Below, in pieces: positions 7,523 to 18,677 of a stretch of 39,738 bases of DNA. The notes under the pieces were generated by a model that did no database searches, was not told where the DNA came from, and was given only the letters and a program-made list of their open reading frames with translations. Positions within the stretch are counted from its first letter, which is position 1; each line of letters begins with the position of its first letter. Source of the DNA: an uncultured Gammaproteobacteria bacterium (GTDB lineage: Bacteria > Pseudomonadota > Gammaproteobacteria > GCA-001735895); the NCBI GenBank assembly GCA_937936805.1, contig CALDDP010000149.1, positions 1 through 39,738 of the forward strand, in the 5' to 3' direction. Made by a program: the position numbers and the translations under genes.

Positions 7523-9274
7523 GTGGAATTATCGGGTTCAGAAATAATAATCCAGTTTTTGAAGGACGAAGGTGTGGAACATGTCTTCGGTTACCCGGGT
7601 GGTGCTGTATTGCATATTTACGATGCAATACAGAAACAGGACGATGTAAAACATATCCTGGTGCGCCATGAACAGGGCGCTTCGCATGCCGCCGACGGAT
7701 ACGCACGCGCTACCGGAAAACCGGGTGTTTGCCTGGTAACCTCCGGACCGGGTGCGACCAATGCCGTTACCGGCATCGCCACGGCCTTCATGGATTCGAT
7801 CCCCCTGGTCGTGATCACCGGACAGGTTCCCAGCCACGCAATCGGCAGCGACGCTTTCCAGGAAGTCGATGCGGTCGGCATCACGCGTGCCTGCGTCAAG
7901 CATAATTTCCTGGTCAAGGATTTGAACAAACTCGCGGAAACACTGAAAAAGGCTTTTTATGTCGCGACTACCGGGCGCCCGGGGCCGGTCGTCGTTGATA
8001 TTCCTAAAGACATCACCGCTCCGCATATTAAAATCCCCTATGAATACCCGGAAAATATCAAGCTGCGCTCGTATAATCCGAACTTCAAGGGCCATCCTCG
8101 CCAGATAAAGCGCGCCGTCGATTTACTGCTCAATGCCAAGCGTCCGATGATTTACACCGGCGGTGGCATCATTCTGGATAATGCATCCGACGAACTGAGA
8201 ACCTTCGTGCGTAAGCTCGGCTACCCGATTACGCAAACCCTGATGGGTCTGGGCGCTTTCCCCGGAACCGACCCGCTGTTCATCGGCATGCTCGGCATGC
8301 ACGGCACTTACGAAGCCAATATGGCAATGCATGAATGCGATGTCCTGATCTGTATCGGCGCACGCTTCGACGATCGCATTACCGGTGTGACCAGCAAGTT
8401 CTGCCCTTATGCTCAAATCATTCATATCGATATTGACCCGGCATCGATTTCCAAGACGATCAACGCCGATATCCCAATTGTGGGCGGTGCCAAACAGGTG
8501 CTCAGCGAAATGAACAAGCTGCTCGACAGCGCGGAACCAGCAAGCAACCAGGCCGCGCTTGAAAGCTGGTGGAACACCATCAAATCATGGCAGGCGCAAA
8601 ACAGCTTTGCTTACGCGCAAAAGGGAGACCTGATCCAGCCACAGGCTGCTGTCGAGGAACTCTATCGAGTCACCGGGGGAGACGCCTATATCACCTCGGA
8701 TGTCGGCCAGCACCAGATGTTTGCCGCACAGTTCTACCCTTTTGACGAGCCGCGCCGCTGGATCAATTCCGGTGGCCTCGGCACGATGGGTTTCGGCCTG
8801 CCCGCAGCTATGGGCGTCAAACTGGCCTTCCCCGACAAGGACGTTGCCTGCGTAACCGGTGAAGGCAGTATCCAGATGTGTATCCAGGAACTATCCACCT
8901 GCCTGCAGTACGATCTGCCGGTCAAGATTATCAATCTGAATAACCGTTATCTTGGCATGGTGCGTCAGTGGCAGGAGTTCTTCTATGAGAAGCGTTATTC
9001 ACATGTTTACATGGATTCCCTGCCTGATTTCGTCAAACTCACCGAGGCTTACGGGCACGTTGGTATCCGCGTCGATCATCCTGACGATTTACATGACGCG
9101 ATGCAAGAAGCCTTCAAGCTGAAAGACCGAACCGTCTTCCTCGATATCATTACTGACCAGGAAGCTAATGTTTATCCGATGATATCTGCCGGCAAAGCCC
9201 ATAATGAAATGGATATTTCTCCACTGCAGCAGGAAGTACAGGCATCCTTGAAAGCAAAAGGAGAACTGGTTTAA
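7523..9274 (+). CDS. ilvB: Acetolactate synthase large subunit
   Basis: VFGYPGGAVLHIYDAI, RHEQGASHAADGYARATGKPGVCLVTSGPGATN; ThDP enzyme motifs GEGSIQMCIQEL; GTG start. Confidence 0.97.
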   Translation: MELSGSEIIIQFLKDEGVEHVFGYPGGAVLHIYDAIQKQDDVKHILVRHEQGASHAADGYARATGKPGVCLVTSGPGATNAVTGIATAFMDSIPLVVITGQVPSHAIGSDAFQEVDAVGITRACVKHNFLVKDLNKLAETLKKAFYVATTGRPGPVVVDIPKDITAPHIKIPYEYPENIKLRSYNPNFKGHPRQIKRAVDLLLNAKRPMIYTGGGIILDNASDELRTFVRKLGYPITQTLMGLGAFPGTDPLFIGMLGMHGTYEANMAMHECDVLICIGARFDDRITGVTSKFCPYAQIIHIDIDPASISKTINADIPIVGGAKQVLSEMNKLLDSAEPASNQAALESWWNTIKSWQAQNSFAYAQKGDLIQPQAAVEELYRVTGGDAYITSDVGQHQMFAAQFYPFDEPRRWINSGGLGTMGFGLPAAMGVKLAFPDKDVACVTGEGSIQMCIQELSTCLQYDLPVKIINLNNRYLGMVRQWQEFFYEKRYSHVYMDSLPDFVKLTEAYGHVGIRVDHPDDLHDAMQEAFKLKDRTVFLDIITDQEANVYPMISAGKAHNEMDISPLQQEVQASLKAKGELV

Positions 9275-9768
9275 TGCGACACATTATTTCTTTGCTGGTC
9301 GAGAATGAGTCCGGTGCACTATCTCGGATTTCCGGATTGTTCTCCGCGCGCGGCTATAATATTGAATCGCTGACTGTAGCCACCACGGAAGACCAGACGC
9401 TATCCCGAATGACCATCATTACGGTGGGCTCCGATCGCATCATCGAGCAGATATCCAAGCAACTCAATAAGCTGGTGGACGTGGTCAAACTGCAGGACTT
9501 TACCGAAGGCAACTTCATCGAGCGCGAAATGATGTTCGTCAAGGTCAGGGCCGAGGGTGACTCGCAGCGTGCCGAAGTCAAACGTCTCTCCGACATATTC
9601 CGCGCGCGCATCATCGATGTGACTGATACAACGTTCTGCATCGAGCTCACCGGGTCGGGAGACAAGCTCGACGCATATATCAGGTCCATGCACGAAAACA
9701 ATATAATCGAAGTTGTACGCTCTGGCTCGATGGGTATATTACGTGGAGAAAAAGCGCTTACCCTCTAG
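9274..9768 (+). CDS. ilvH: Acetolactate synthase small subunit
   Basis: MRHIISLLVENESGALSRISGLFSARGYNIESLTVATTED, ACT domain. Confidence 0.97.
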   Translation: MRHIISLLVENESGALSRISGLFSARGYNIESLTVATTEDQTLSRMTIITVGSDRIIEQISKQLNKLVDVVKLQDFTEGNFIEREMMFVKVRAEGDSQRAEVKRLSDIFRARIIDVTDTTFCIELTGSGDKLDAYIRSMHENNIIEVVRSGSMGILRGEKALTL

Positions 9769-9816
9769 TTCCGGACATAAAACATTTTCTATAACAACAC
9801 AATTAACCAGGTGTGA

Positions 9817-10845
<1,029 letters not shown>

Positions 10846-10852
10846 CAGCGCC

Positions 10853-10873
10853 GGCGGGCGCCGTGCGCCCGCC
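10853..10873 (+). promoter_or_regulatory. Strong GC hairpin between ilvC and pssA
   Basis: GGCGGGCGC (10853-10861) CGT GCGCCCGCC (10865-10873): perfect 9-bp stem, 3-nt loop, no following U-run, ends 8 nt before the pssA ATG. Confidence 0.7.
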
Positions 10874-10881
10874 TGACTAAT

Positions 10882-11682
10882 ATGGACGACAGCAACCCCA
10901 AAGAAACCCGCAAGAACATGCGCAAAGGCATTTTCCTGCTGCCTAACATGTTTACCACGGCGGCGTTATTTGCCGGGTTCTACGCCATTATTGCCGCGAT
11001 GAACGGGCGTTTCGAAGTTGCTGCAATTGCCATCTTCCTGGCCGGCTTGCTCGACGGCCTCGATGGCCGCGTGGCTCGCATGACCAACACCCAGTCAGCT
11101 TTCGGAGCCGAGTACGACAGTCTCTCTGATATGGTCTCGTTCGGTGTTGCACCGGCACTTATCGTATACCTGTGGTCATTAGTTCACCTGCGTGAAGTAT
11201 CGACTTTCATGGGCAAGCTGGGCTGGCTGGCGGCATTCATCTTTGCAACCTGCGCCGCGCTGCGACTGGCGCGTTTTAACACCCAGATCGGCGTCGCCGA
11301 CAAACGTTATTTTCAGGGCCTTGCCAGCCCCGCCGCGGCCGGAGTGGTGATGGGCGCTGTCTGGGTCTGTGAAAGCTACCATATACTCGGCTCGGACATC
11401 CCCTACGCGGCTCTGGTACTGACACTTGCAGCCGGCACGCTGATGGTTTCGAGGTTTTCCTACTATAGTTTCAAGGATCTCGATTTACGCGAACGGGTAC
11501 CTTTCGTGACCCTGCTGTTAGTAGTGCTGGTGTTTGTTTTCCTGTCGATCGAGACCGCGATCGTTTTATTTTCATTTTTCTTCCTCTACATGTTATCGGG
11601 ACCGATCGTTTCCCTGTTCCGCTGGAATCGAAAGCGTATGCGCCAGTCAGATCCTAAAGAAAAGGCGACCTCTAAACAGTAG
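10882..11682 (+). CDS. pssA: CDP-diacylglycerol--serine O-phosphatidyltransferase
   Basis: FLPNMFTTAALFAGFYA; CDP-alcohol phosphotransferase signature DGLDGRVARMTNTQSAFGAEYDSLSD. Confidence 0.95.
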   Translation: MDDSNPKETRKNMRKGIFLLPNMFTTAALFAGFYAIIAAMNGRFEVAAIAIFLAGLLDGLDGRVARMTNTQSAFGAEYDSLSDMVSFGVAPALIVYLWSLVHLREVSTFMGKLGWLAAFIFATCAALRLARFNTQIGVADKRYFQGLASPAAAGVVMGAVWVCESYHILGSDIPYAALVLTLAAGTLMVSRFSYYSFKDLDLRERVPFVTLLLVVLVFVFLSIETAIVLFSFFFLYMLSGPIVSLFRWNRKRMRQSDPKEKATSKQ

Positions 11683-11696
11683 GCCGGATTTTTTAC

Positions 11697-11725
11697 TTGG
11701 CAAGCTTGCCCGAGTTGGCTATATT
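11697..11725 (+). promoter_or_regulatory. Sigma-70-like promoter upstream of leuA
   Basis: TTGGCA (11697-11702), 17-nt spacer, TATATT (11720-11725); 5/6 matches in each box. Confidence 0.55.
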
Positions 11726-11732
11726 TCTTCGC

Positions 11733-11834
11733 ATGCAATTCCGCTACGCCAGTTTTCAGCTACCCTCTCCAACCAGCCCGAGATTCCTGCCTGCTCGCCT
11801 GCTGCTATCTCAGCCACTCACTCTGCTGCCTTAG
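11733..11834 (+). CDS. Candidate Leu-rich leader peptide (33 aa) upstream of leuA
   Basis: ATG-started ORF translating as MQFRYASFQLPSPTSPRFLPARLLLSQPLTLLP*, 8 Leu codons including a CTG-CTG-CTA run; no visible SD; ATG at the predicted transcription start. Confidence 0.35.
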   Translation: MQFRYASFQLPSPTSPRFLPARLLLSQPLTLLP

Positions 11835-11909
11835 GGCAGAACAGAGAATCCTGACGAGGGCAAACGTGAAATCAACCATATTTATAACGTTCAGACAAAC
11901 GAGATAGCA

Positions 11910-13457
11910 ATGAACAAAAGCAAGTTAATTATTTTTGACACCACTTTGCGCGACGGCGAGCAAAGTCCGGGTGCCTCGATGACACGCGACGAAAAAGTTC
12001 GTATCGCGCGCGCCCTCGAGCTGATGAAAGTCGACATCATCGAAGCCGGTTTTCCGATCGCCAGTGACGGTGATTTCGAATCGGTGAAGGCAGTTGCCAA
12101 AATCATCAAAGACAGTACCGTGTGTGGATTGGCACGTGCCAAACAGGTGGATATCGAACGTGCCGGAGAAGCGATTAAAGCGGCTAATTCGGGGCGCATT
12201 CATACTTTTCTTGCGACTTCGCCGATTCACATGCAACACAAATTGCGCATGCAGCCGGACGAGGTGGTGGAAGCCGCGGTGTCGTCAATACGCATGGCAC
12301 GGCAGTATACCGATGACATCGAGTTTTCACCGGAAGACGCGGGACGCTCTGAACCCGACTTTCTATGTCGAGTAATCGAAGCGGTGATAGATGCGGGGGC
12401 TACCACCATCAATATCCCGGACACGGTCGGTTATAATGTGCCGCACCAGTTCGGTGACCTGATCCGGCACCTGATCGAACGGGTTCCGAATTCGGACAGG
12501 GCTGTCTTTTCCGTACATTGTCACAATGACCTGGGCCTGGCAGTCGGTAACTCATTGTCAGCAGTACTGAACGGGGCACGCCAGGTGGAATGCACGATAA
12601 ATGGACTCGGTGAGCGGGCCGGTAACGCATCGCTGGAAGAGATCGTCATGGCGGTGCGTACCAGGCAGGATATTTTCCCCTGCGATACCGACCTGGACAC
12701 CACGCAAATCATGAATTGCTCGAAGATGGTTTCAGGCATTACCGGATTCAACGTGCAGCCCAACAAGGCGATTGTCGGCGCCAATGCGTTCGCACATGAA
12801 TCCGGCATTCACCAGGATGGAATCTTGAAGTCGCGCGAGACTTACGAAATCATGCGTGCCCAGGATGTTGGCTGGACCACTAACAAGCTGGTGCTGGGCA
12901 AACACTCCGGCCGAAATGCCTTCAAGACCCGTATGGCGGAACTGAATATCGAGTTCCCTTCCGAGGAAGATCTGAACGAGGTATTTGCACGCTTCAAGGA
13001 ACTGGCAGACAAGAAACACGATATTTTCGATGAAGATTTGCTCGCACTGGTGAATGAAGCCACTTTCGAAACCGAAAATGAAAACATTAAACTGGTCAGC
13101 CTCAGGGTTTGCTGCGAAACCGGCGAAACACCATCTGCCACCATGACTCTCAATATCAATGGTAAGGAACAGCAGGCCGTGGCCAGTGGGGACGGCCCGG
13201 TTGACGCATGTTTCAAGGCAATTGAAAAGCTGACCGAGACCGGGGTCAAGCTCCAGCTCTACTCGGTAAACGCGATAACCACCGGAACTGATTCGCAGGG
13301 TGAAGTCACCGTCAGAGTTGAAAAAGACGGGCAGGTTATTAACGGACAAGGTGCGGATACGGATATCGTCATCGCTTCGGCCAAGTCCTACATCAATGCG
13401 TTGAACAAGGTTGTCAACCGCACGGGTCGAACCCATCCCCAGCTGGGAGATGTGTAA
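11910..13457 (+). CDS. leuA: 2-isopropylmalate synthase
   Basis: [18 protein letters not shown], NTIxD-type and [14 protein letters not shown] motifs, [14 protein letters not shown]-terminal regulatory domain. Confidence 0.98.
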   Translation: MNKSKLIIFDTTLRDGEQSPGASMTRDEKVRIARALELMKVDIIEAGFPIASDGDFESVKAVAKIIKDSTVCGLARAKQVDIERAGEAIKAANSGRIHTFLATSPIHMQHKLRMQPDEVVEAAVSSIRMARQYTDDIEFSPEDAGRSEPDFLCRVIEAVIDAGATTINIPDTVGYNVPHQFGDLIRHLIERVPNSDRAVFSVHCHNDLGLAVGNSLSAVLNGARQVECTINGLGERAGNASLEEIVMAVRTRQDIFPCDTDLDTTQIMNCSKMVSGITGFNVQPNKAIVGANAFAHESGIHQDGILKSRETYEIMRAQDVGWTTNKLVLGKHSGRNAFKTRMAELNIEFPSEEDLNEVFARFKELADKKHDIFDEDLLALVNEATFETENENIKLVSLRVCCETGETPSATMTLNINGKEQQAVASGDGPVDACFKAIEKLTETGVKLQLYSVNAITTGTDSQGEVTVRVEKDGQVINGQGADTDIVIASAKSYINALNKVVNRTGRTHPQLGDV

Positions 13458-13463
13458 CCGTCG

Positions 13464-14345
13464 ATGTTGACTACCCGGCAACAACACTGCCTCAGGGGAA
13501 TCGGTATCGACCTGTGGACCGAACGCGAGGTAAACAGCGGCAGCGAGCCTGCTGCGAAGCCTGTTACCGATATCCTCAGCGTTACGGACCTGGAAGATAT
13601 CCGCCGTTTCCAAAACGGGGACAGACCACGTTTATCCGGGCAGATCGAAGCGCCGACTAATCAGCCGCAAAACGGCGAATCAGATCTGGAAAAGCGTGAT
13701 CTGTCCCCTGTTTCGCCGCCTGAGGACCAGCCGAATACCGATGCCCTGCCCCCCAGCCCTGCGCCTGAGGTTGACGCCCCGGCCCCGGCAAAGCTGGATT
13801 CATGGGATGCGATCATCGAATCGATTCATCGATGCACTGCCTGTGAGCTGGCGCAAAACTGCACCCGCAAAGTACCGGGGGTTGGCAACCGCGAGGCCGA
13901 TTTGTTAATTGTCGGCGAAGGTCCCGGGCATGATGAAGATATCCGTGGTGAACCGTTCGTCGGACGTTCGGGCCAGTTACTCGATCGCATGCTGGCTGCA
14001 ATTGGCATTACCCGCGAGCAGGTCTACATTACCAATATTGTGAAATGCCGACCTCCTGACAACCGCGATCCGAAGCAACAGGAAGCGCAGCAATGTCGCT
14101 CCTTCCTCGAAGCACAGATAGAACAGCTTGCGCCAAAAGTGATTCTATCGGTTGGCCGCGTTTCGGCGCACAACCTGTTAGCCAGCAACCTGCCTGTCGG
14201 CAAGCTCATTCAGCAGGTGCACAGATTGCCGGGAACTGAAATTCCGCTCAAGGTTACCTACCATCCCGCCTATTTACTGCGTAATCCGTCTGCCAAGGCG
14301 ATCGCATGGCAGGACTTGAAACTGCTCCGCCAGATGCTGCAATGA
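13464..14345 (+). CDS. Family 4 (type) uracil-DNA glycosylase with long low-complexity N-terminal linker
   Basis: CTACELAQNCTRKVPGVGNREADLLIVGEGPGHDEDIRGEPFVGRSGQLLDRML, 4 Cys Fe-S arrangement, VTYHPAYLLRNP. Confidence 0.93.
   Translation: MLTTRQQHCLRGIGIDLWTEREVNSGSEPAAKPVTDILSVTDLEDIRRFQNGDRPRLSGQIEAPTNQPQNGESDLEKRDLSPVSPPEDQPNTDALPPSPAPEVDAPAPAKLDSWDAIIESIHRCTACELAQNCTRKVPGVGNREADLLIVGEGPGHDEDIRGEPFVGRSGQLLDRMLAAIGITREQVYITNIVKCRPPDNRDPKQQEAQQCRSFLEAQIEQLAPKVILSVGRVSAHNLLASNLPVGKLIQQVHRLPGTEIPLKVTYHPAYLLRNPSAKAIAWQDLKLLRQMLQ
13613..13714. repeat. Nested inverted repeat (REP/RAYT-type element-like) within the udg linker
   Basis: Outer arms GGGGACAGACCACG (13617-13630) and CGTGATCTGTCCCC (13695-13708), 13/14 complementary; inner arms CAGATC (13641-13646)/GATCTG (13683-13688) and CGCCG (13651-13655)/CGGCG (13673-13677). 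Confidence 0.75.
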
Positions 14346-14818
14346 GCAATCTCGACTTGTGGTTTCGGCGCATGACGCTTGGCGACGTCGAGCGGGTCAT
14401 GAAAGTCGAGCAGGAGGTTTACGAGTTTCCGTGGACCGAGAGGATTTTCAGCGACTGTATTCGAGTCGGTTATTACTGCTGGCTGGCACTGCAACAGCAA
14501 AACATCGTTGGTCATGCGGTAATCAGTGTTACCGCCGGTGAAAGCCACATGCTCAACCTGTCGATTGCCAGTAAGTACCAGGGTAAAGGCTTTGGCAGGC
14601 AGTTCATCGAGTTTCTGCTCAGCGAGGCGCAGGCGAAACAGGCGCGAACCATGTTACTGGAAGTTCGCCCCAGTAATACCGCGGCGATTAATTGCTATAA
14701 TGCGGCAGGATTTAACGAAATCGGATCCCGTAAAGATTATTACCCCGCCCGGGAAGGCCGGGAAGATGCATTACTTTTCGCAAGACAGATAGTTGCGACT
14801 GACGATGCCCTCAACTAG
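14342..14818 (+). CDS. rimI: Ribosomal protein S18-alanine N-acetyltransferase (RimI-like GNAT)
   Basis: MTLGDVERVMKVEQEVYEFPWTERIF, LNLSIASKYQGKGFGRQF, LEVRPSNTAAINCYNAAGFNEIGSRKDYYPA; ATGA overlap with udg. Confidence 0.92.
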   Translation: MSNLDLWFRRMTLGDVERVMKVEQEVYEFPWTERIFSDCIRVGYYCWLALQQQNIVGHAVISVTAGESHMLNLSIASKYQGKGFGRQFIEFLLSEAQAKQARTMLLEVRPSNTAAINCYNAAGFNEIGSRKDYYPAREGREDALLFARQIVATDDALN

Positions 14819-14850
14819 CCGACCCTGATAAACCCTACTGGAATTAATAG

Positions 14851-16446
14851 ATGTCAGACATTGACGAAATGCGTCGACGCCGCACTTTTGCAATTATTTC
14901 GCACCCGGACGCCGGCAAGACCACAGTGACCGAGAAACTGTTGCTGTTCGGTAAAGCGATCCAGATGGCGGGTACAGTAAAGAGCCGCAAAGCGGCCAGG
15001 CATGCAACTTCCGACTGGATGGAACTGGAAAAGCAACGCGGCATCTCGGTTACTTCATCGGTGATGCAGTTCCCGTATCGCGACAGTATCATCAACCTGC
15101 TGGATACACCGGGACACGAGGATTTTTCTGAAGACACCTATCGCACCCTGACCGCGGTCGACTCTGCCCTGATGGTCATTGATTGCGCCAAGGGCGTCGA
15201 AGAACGAACGATCAAGTTAATGGACGTGTGCCGCCTGCGCGATACCCCGATTATTACTTTTATCAATAAACTCGATCGCGAGGGACGTGATCCTATCGAC
15301 CTGCTCGACGAAGTCGAAAAGGTACTTAGCATTAGCTGTGCACCCATTACCTGGCCAATCGGCATGGGTAAAAACCTGAAAGGCGTCTTTCATCTGCTTA
15401 ATGACTCGGTGCACCTGTTCTCAGCGAGTCATTCAGACAAGGTATCCTCGGGCGAAATCATCGAGGGACTGAATAACCCCAAACTCGATACAGTGTTAGG
15501 CGCGATGGCCGATGACTTTCGCGAGGAGATCGAACTGGTGCGCGGTGCTTCGAGTGAATTCGATCTCGACAGCTATCTTGCCGGCGAGCTGACGCCGGTT
15601 TTTTTTGGTTCGGCGATCAATAATTTTGGCATGGCCGAACTGCTCGATGCCTTTAACGAATATGCACCGTCACCGCGGCCACGTCCTACCAGGAGTCGCA
15701 TCGTTTCCCCTGAAGAGGACAAGCTTAGCGGTTTCGTTTTCAAAATCCAGGCCAATATGGACAAGCAACACCGTGATCGAATCGCCTTCATGCGGATCTG
15801 TTCCGGTAAATACACCCGCGGTATGAAAGTAAGGCATGTACGTCTTGGCAAGGACATGAAAATACCCGACGCTTTGACTTTTTTTGCCGCTGATCGAGGA
15901 CATGTTGAGGAAGCATTTACCGGTGATATCATCGGCATTCACAACCATGGCACCATCCGTATCGGCGACAGCTTCAGCCAGGGGGAACAACTTGCATTTA
16001 CCGGGATACCCAATTTTGCTCCGGAACTGTTCAGACGCGCGCAACTGAAAGACCCGCTCAAGATGAAGGCCTTGTTAAAAGGTTTGACCCAGTTGTGCGA
16101 GGAGGGCGCTACCCAGCTATTCCGGCCGCTTGCCAACAATGACCTGATCCTTGGTGCAGTCGGTATTTTGCAGTTCGACGTGGTTGCGCACCGGCTCAAG
16201 GATGAATATGGTGTCGACTGCCAGTTTGAAGCGGTCAACGTTAATACGGCGCGCTGGGTCTCCAGCAGCGACAACAAAAAACTCGAGGAATTCAAGGTAA
16301 AACTGCGCAGTAATCTCGCCCTGGACCACGCCGGCGATCTCGCTTACGTCGCACCTTCGCGGGTCAACCTGACGATGACGCAGGAGCGCTGGCCTGAAAT
16401 CGAGTTTCTCGCTACGCGTGAACACGGTGACTATGAAACAGACTAG
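14851..16446 (+). CDS. prfC: Peptide chain release factor 3
   Basis: GTPase motifs [34 protein letters not shown]; full RF3 length. Confidence 0.97.
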   Translation: MSDIDEMRRRRTFAIISHPDAGKTTVTEKLLLFGKAIQMAGTVKSRKAARHATSDWMELEKQRGISVTSSVMQFPYRDSIINLLDTPGHEDFSEDTYRTLTAVDSALMVIDCAKGVEERTIKLMDVCRLRDTPIITFINKLDREGRDPIDLLDEVEKVLSISCAPITWPIGMGKNLKGVFHLLNDSVHLFSASHSDKVSSGEIIEGLNNPKLDTVLGAMADDFREEIELVRGASSEFDLDSYLAGELTPVFFGSAINNFGMAELLDAFNEYAPSPRPRPTRSRIVSPEEDKLSGFVFKIQANMDKQHRDRIAFMRICSGKYTRGMKVRHVRLGKDMKIPDALTFFAADRGHVEEAFTGDIIGIHNHGTIRIGDSFSQGEQLAFTGIPNFAPELFRRAQLKDPLKMKALLKGLTQLCEEGATQLFRPLANNDLILGAVGILQFDVVAHRLKDEYGVDCQFEAVNVNTARWVSSSDNKKLEEFKVKLRSNLALDHAGDLAYVAPSRVNLTMTQERWPEIEFLATREHGDYETD

Positions 16447-17395
16447 CGCGATCGCATTGCTTACCGGCATGCTGGCTTTTACCAGCAGCCATGCCGCGAA
16501 CACTGCCGCGGGTCTGGCTACGCGCGACCTCAACCCGATACTGCAACCTATCTATATACCCGCTTATACACCCTTCGGCAGCGGCGATGGCTGGCGCATC
16601 GACCATAGTGTATATGTAACCAATACCAGCCAGCTGGAAAGTGCAGGAGACGAATACCTGGCTCTCGATGTCGAAAATTATCGCTACGAACTGGGGCTTA
16701 GATACCGCAGGGATAACTGGCTCGGCCAGGTGAACGTACCTTTCATCGCCAACCGCGGTGGCGAACTCGACGGCGCCATAGACAGCTTTCATGATTTGTT
16801 CGGTTTGCCGGATGGCGATCGCAAAGACCTCCCGAAAGATGACATTAACGTGGAATACATCCGTGATGGCAAGGTCGAATATTCCCAGGACAGATCCAGT
16901 AGCGGTCTCGCCGACATCAGCATCGCGCTCGGCTACCAGCTGACCGAGGGAACCCGGTATTTCGTTGGTATCGAGCTACCCACCGGCTCTGAGTCCGATT
17001 ATAGCGGCAATGAAGCGTTCGATTTCGCGACCTGGTTGACGCACGCAATGCCAGTCAACAACGAAATGTCAATCTATGGCCTGTTCGGGGTAAGCTTTCC
17101 CGGCGACGACGGTAATCTGCAAGGGCTGCTCGTCGATGAAATCTGGGTTGCGCAACTGGGGACCCAGTATTTCTTCAATGACGGAATCGCTGGAACGGTT
17201 CAACTGGACTGGCATTCACAGGTTATCGACGACAGTGATTTAAAAGCCTTCGGCGACTCGCTGCAAATTCAGCTCGGCCTCGGTTTTCTCAAGCTGTTCG
17301 ACGATCATCGACTCGATCTGTTTTTCTCCGAGGACATCAAGGTCGAATCGGCACCTGATATCACTTTCGGCCTGCGCCTGGCGCGGGAGTTTTAA
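16433..17395 (+). CDS. DUF3187-like secreted/outer-membrane protein
   Basis: Signal-peptide-like N-terminus [22 protein letters not shown], beta-rich body (alternating residues, C-terminal ...FGLRLAREF); family assignment from recall. GTG start at 16418 also possible. Confidence 0.7.
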   Translation: MKQTSAIALLTGMLAFTSSHAANTAAGLATRDLNPILQPIYIPAYTPFGSGDGWRIDHSVYVTNTSQLESAGDEYLALDVENYRYELGLRYRRDNWLGQVNVPFIANRGGELDGAIDSFHDLFGLPDGDRKDLPKDDINVEYIRDGKVEYSQDRSSSGLADISIALGYQLTEGTRYFVGIELPTGSESDYSGNEAFDFATWLTHAMPVNNEMSIYGLFGVSFPGDDGNLQGLLVDEIWVAQLGTQYFFNDGIAGTVQLDWHSQVIDDSDLKAFGDSLQIQLGLGFLKLFDDHRLDLFFSEDIKVESAPDITFGLRLAREF

Positions 17396-17399
17396 GACA

Positions 17400-18620
17400 C
17401 TACTCGACCAGCTCGGTAACAATTTTCGGGTCGCTTTCCAGGGTGCGATGTACGGGACACTTGTCGGCAATTTCAAGCAACTTGCCTCGCTGCTCCTCGG
17501 TCAGCTCACCGCGCAGAGAAATACGTCGGGTGATACGTTCAACCTTGCTTTCACAATCGACACAGTCTTCAGCGTGAACGCGCTCATGTATCAGTCGGAC
17601 ACTGACATCCTCAAGCGGCAATTTTTTTAGATTGGCATACATTCGCAACGTCATCGAGGTACAGGCACCTAGCGACATTAACAACAGGTCGTAGGGCGAT
17701 GGCCCCAAATTCTTGCCACCATACTTGAGCGGTTCGTCCGCGCGCAGAAAATGCTCATTGCTGTACATGCCGCGTAAAAACTTGTGGTCGAGTTCTTTAA
17801 TCAGCACCTCACCGTCGGCCAGATCGAGACTGGCCGGCTGCGCATCATCCTGCTCGAGATCAAGATATCTACTCACCCATGATGCAATGGTGGTTGCGAC
17901 ATACTCAGCGTCTGCCGCCCTGCTTAGCAAGTGGTCAGCCTTGTCGAGTGACACAAAGCTCTTCGGATGCAGCGCGGCCTGGAAAATACTGCCGGCCTCA
18001 TCGATCGAAACTATCGTATCCAGGGGCGAATGAAAGACGAGTAAAGCGGCACCCAGGTTGCGTATTTTTTCGGTCGATGAGTACTGGTCGATGTCATCGA
18101 GAAACTGCTTTTTGATCGAGAACTCGCGTGCACCGAGGGCCACTACCGCCTCGCCCTGTGCCTGGATCTGCGCTTCTTTCTCCTTGAACAGATGCGCCAC
18201 GTGCTGCGCAGTTGCCGGTGCGCCGATGGTCACCACCGCTTTGATCGAGTCCAGCTTTGCCGCCGCAGCCAGCACCGCCGCACCACCGAGGCTATGCCCT
18301 ATCAAAATCTGCGGAGCTCGATATTGTGCCTCGAGCGCTTTGGCAGCCTGCACCAGGTCTTCGATATTAGATGAGAAATTGGTGTTGGCAAAATCACCAT
18401 CACTATTTCCCAGACCGGTAAAGTCAAAGCGCAGCACCGCGATACCCTGCGCCGCCAGGGCGCGACTGATGCGAGATGCCGCGGCAATATCCTTGCCGCA
18501 GGTAAAACAATGCGCAAACAGGGCGAAACTGGAAATTTCATCGACCCGCTCGGGCAGCTCCAGTAATCCTGCCAGTACCTCACCATTGGAATTTTCAAAT
18601 TCCAGCCTGATTTTTTTCAT
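17400..18620 (-). CDS. Bifunctional alpha/beta hydrolase / OsmC family protein
   Basis: N-terminal hydrolase with GHSLGG nucleophile elbow; C-terminal OsmC domain [17 protein letters not shown]...CPVHRTL. Confidence 0.92.
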   Translation of the reverse strand: MKKIRLEFENSNGEVLAGLLELPERVDEISSFALFAHCFTCGKDIAAASRISRALAAQGIAVLRFDFTGLGNSDGDFANTNFSSNIEDLVQAAKALEAQYRAPQILIGHSLGGAAVLAAAAKLDSIKAVVTIGAPATAQHVAHLFKEKEAQIQAQGEAVVALGAREFSIKKQFLDDIDQYSSTEKIRNLGAALLVFHSPLDTIVSIDEAGSIFQAALHPKSFVSLDKADHLLSRAADAEYVATTIASWVSRYLDLEQDDAQPASLDLADGEVLIKELDHKFLRGMYSNEHFLRADEPLKYGGKNLGPSPYDLLLMSLGACTSMTLRMYANLKKLPLEDVSVRLIHERVHAEDCVDCESKVERITRRISLRGELTEEQRGKLLEIADKCPVHRTLESDPKIVTELVE

Positions 18621-18677
18621 TCGATCGTCTCCGAGGGGTTATCATTCTGTGACTAACCGTTTGTCTACAGGTTCCCG

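Noticed and set aside
11534-11854. 106-aa plus-strand ORF overlapping pssA and the leuA leader
   Set aside because: Starts inside pssA in another frame and has no domain; the shorter 11733-11834 ORF is better placed relative to the promoter.
12732-13613. 293-aa minus-strand ORF
   Set aside because: Fully antisense to leuA, which has strong family motifs throughout; no recognisable domain.
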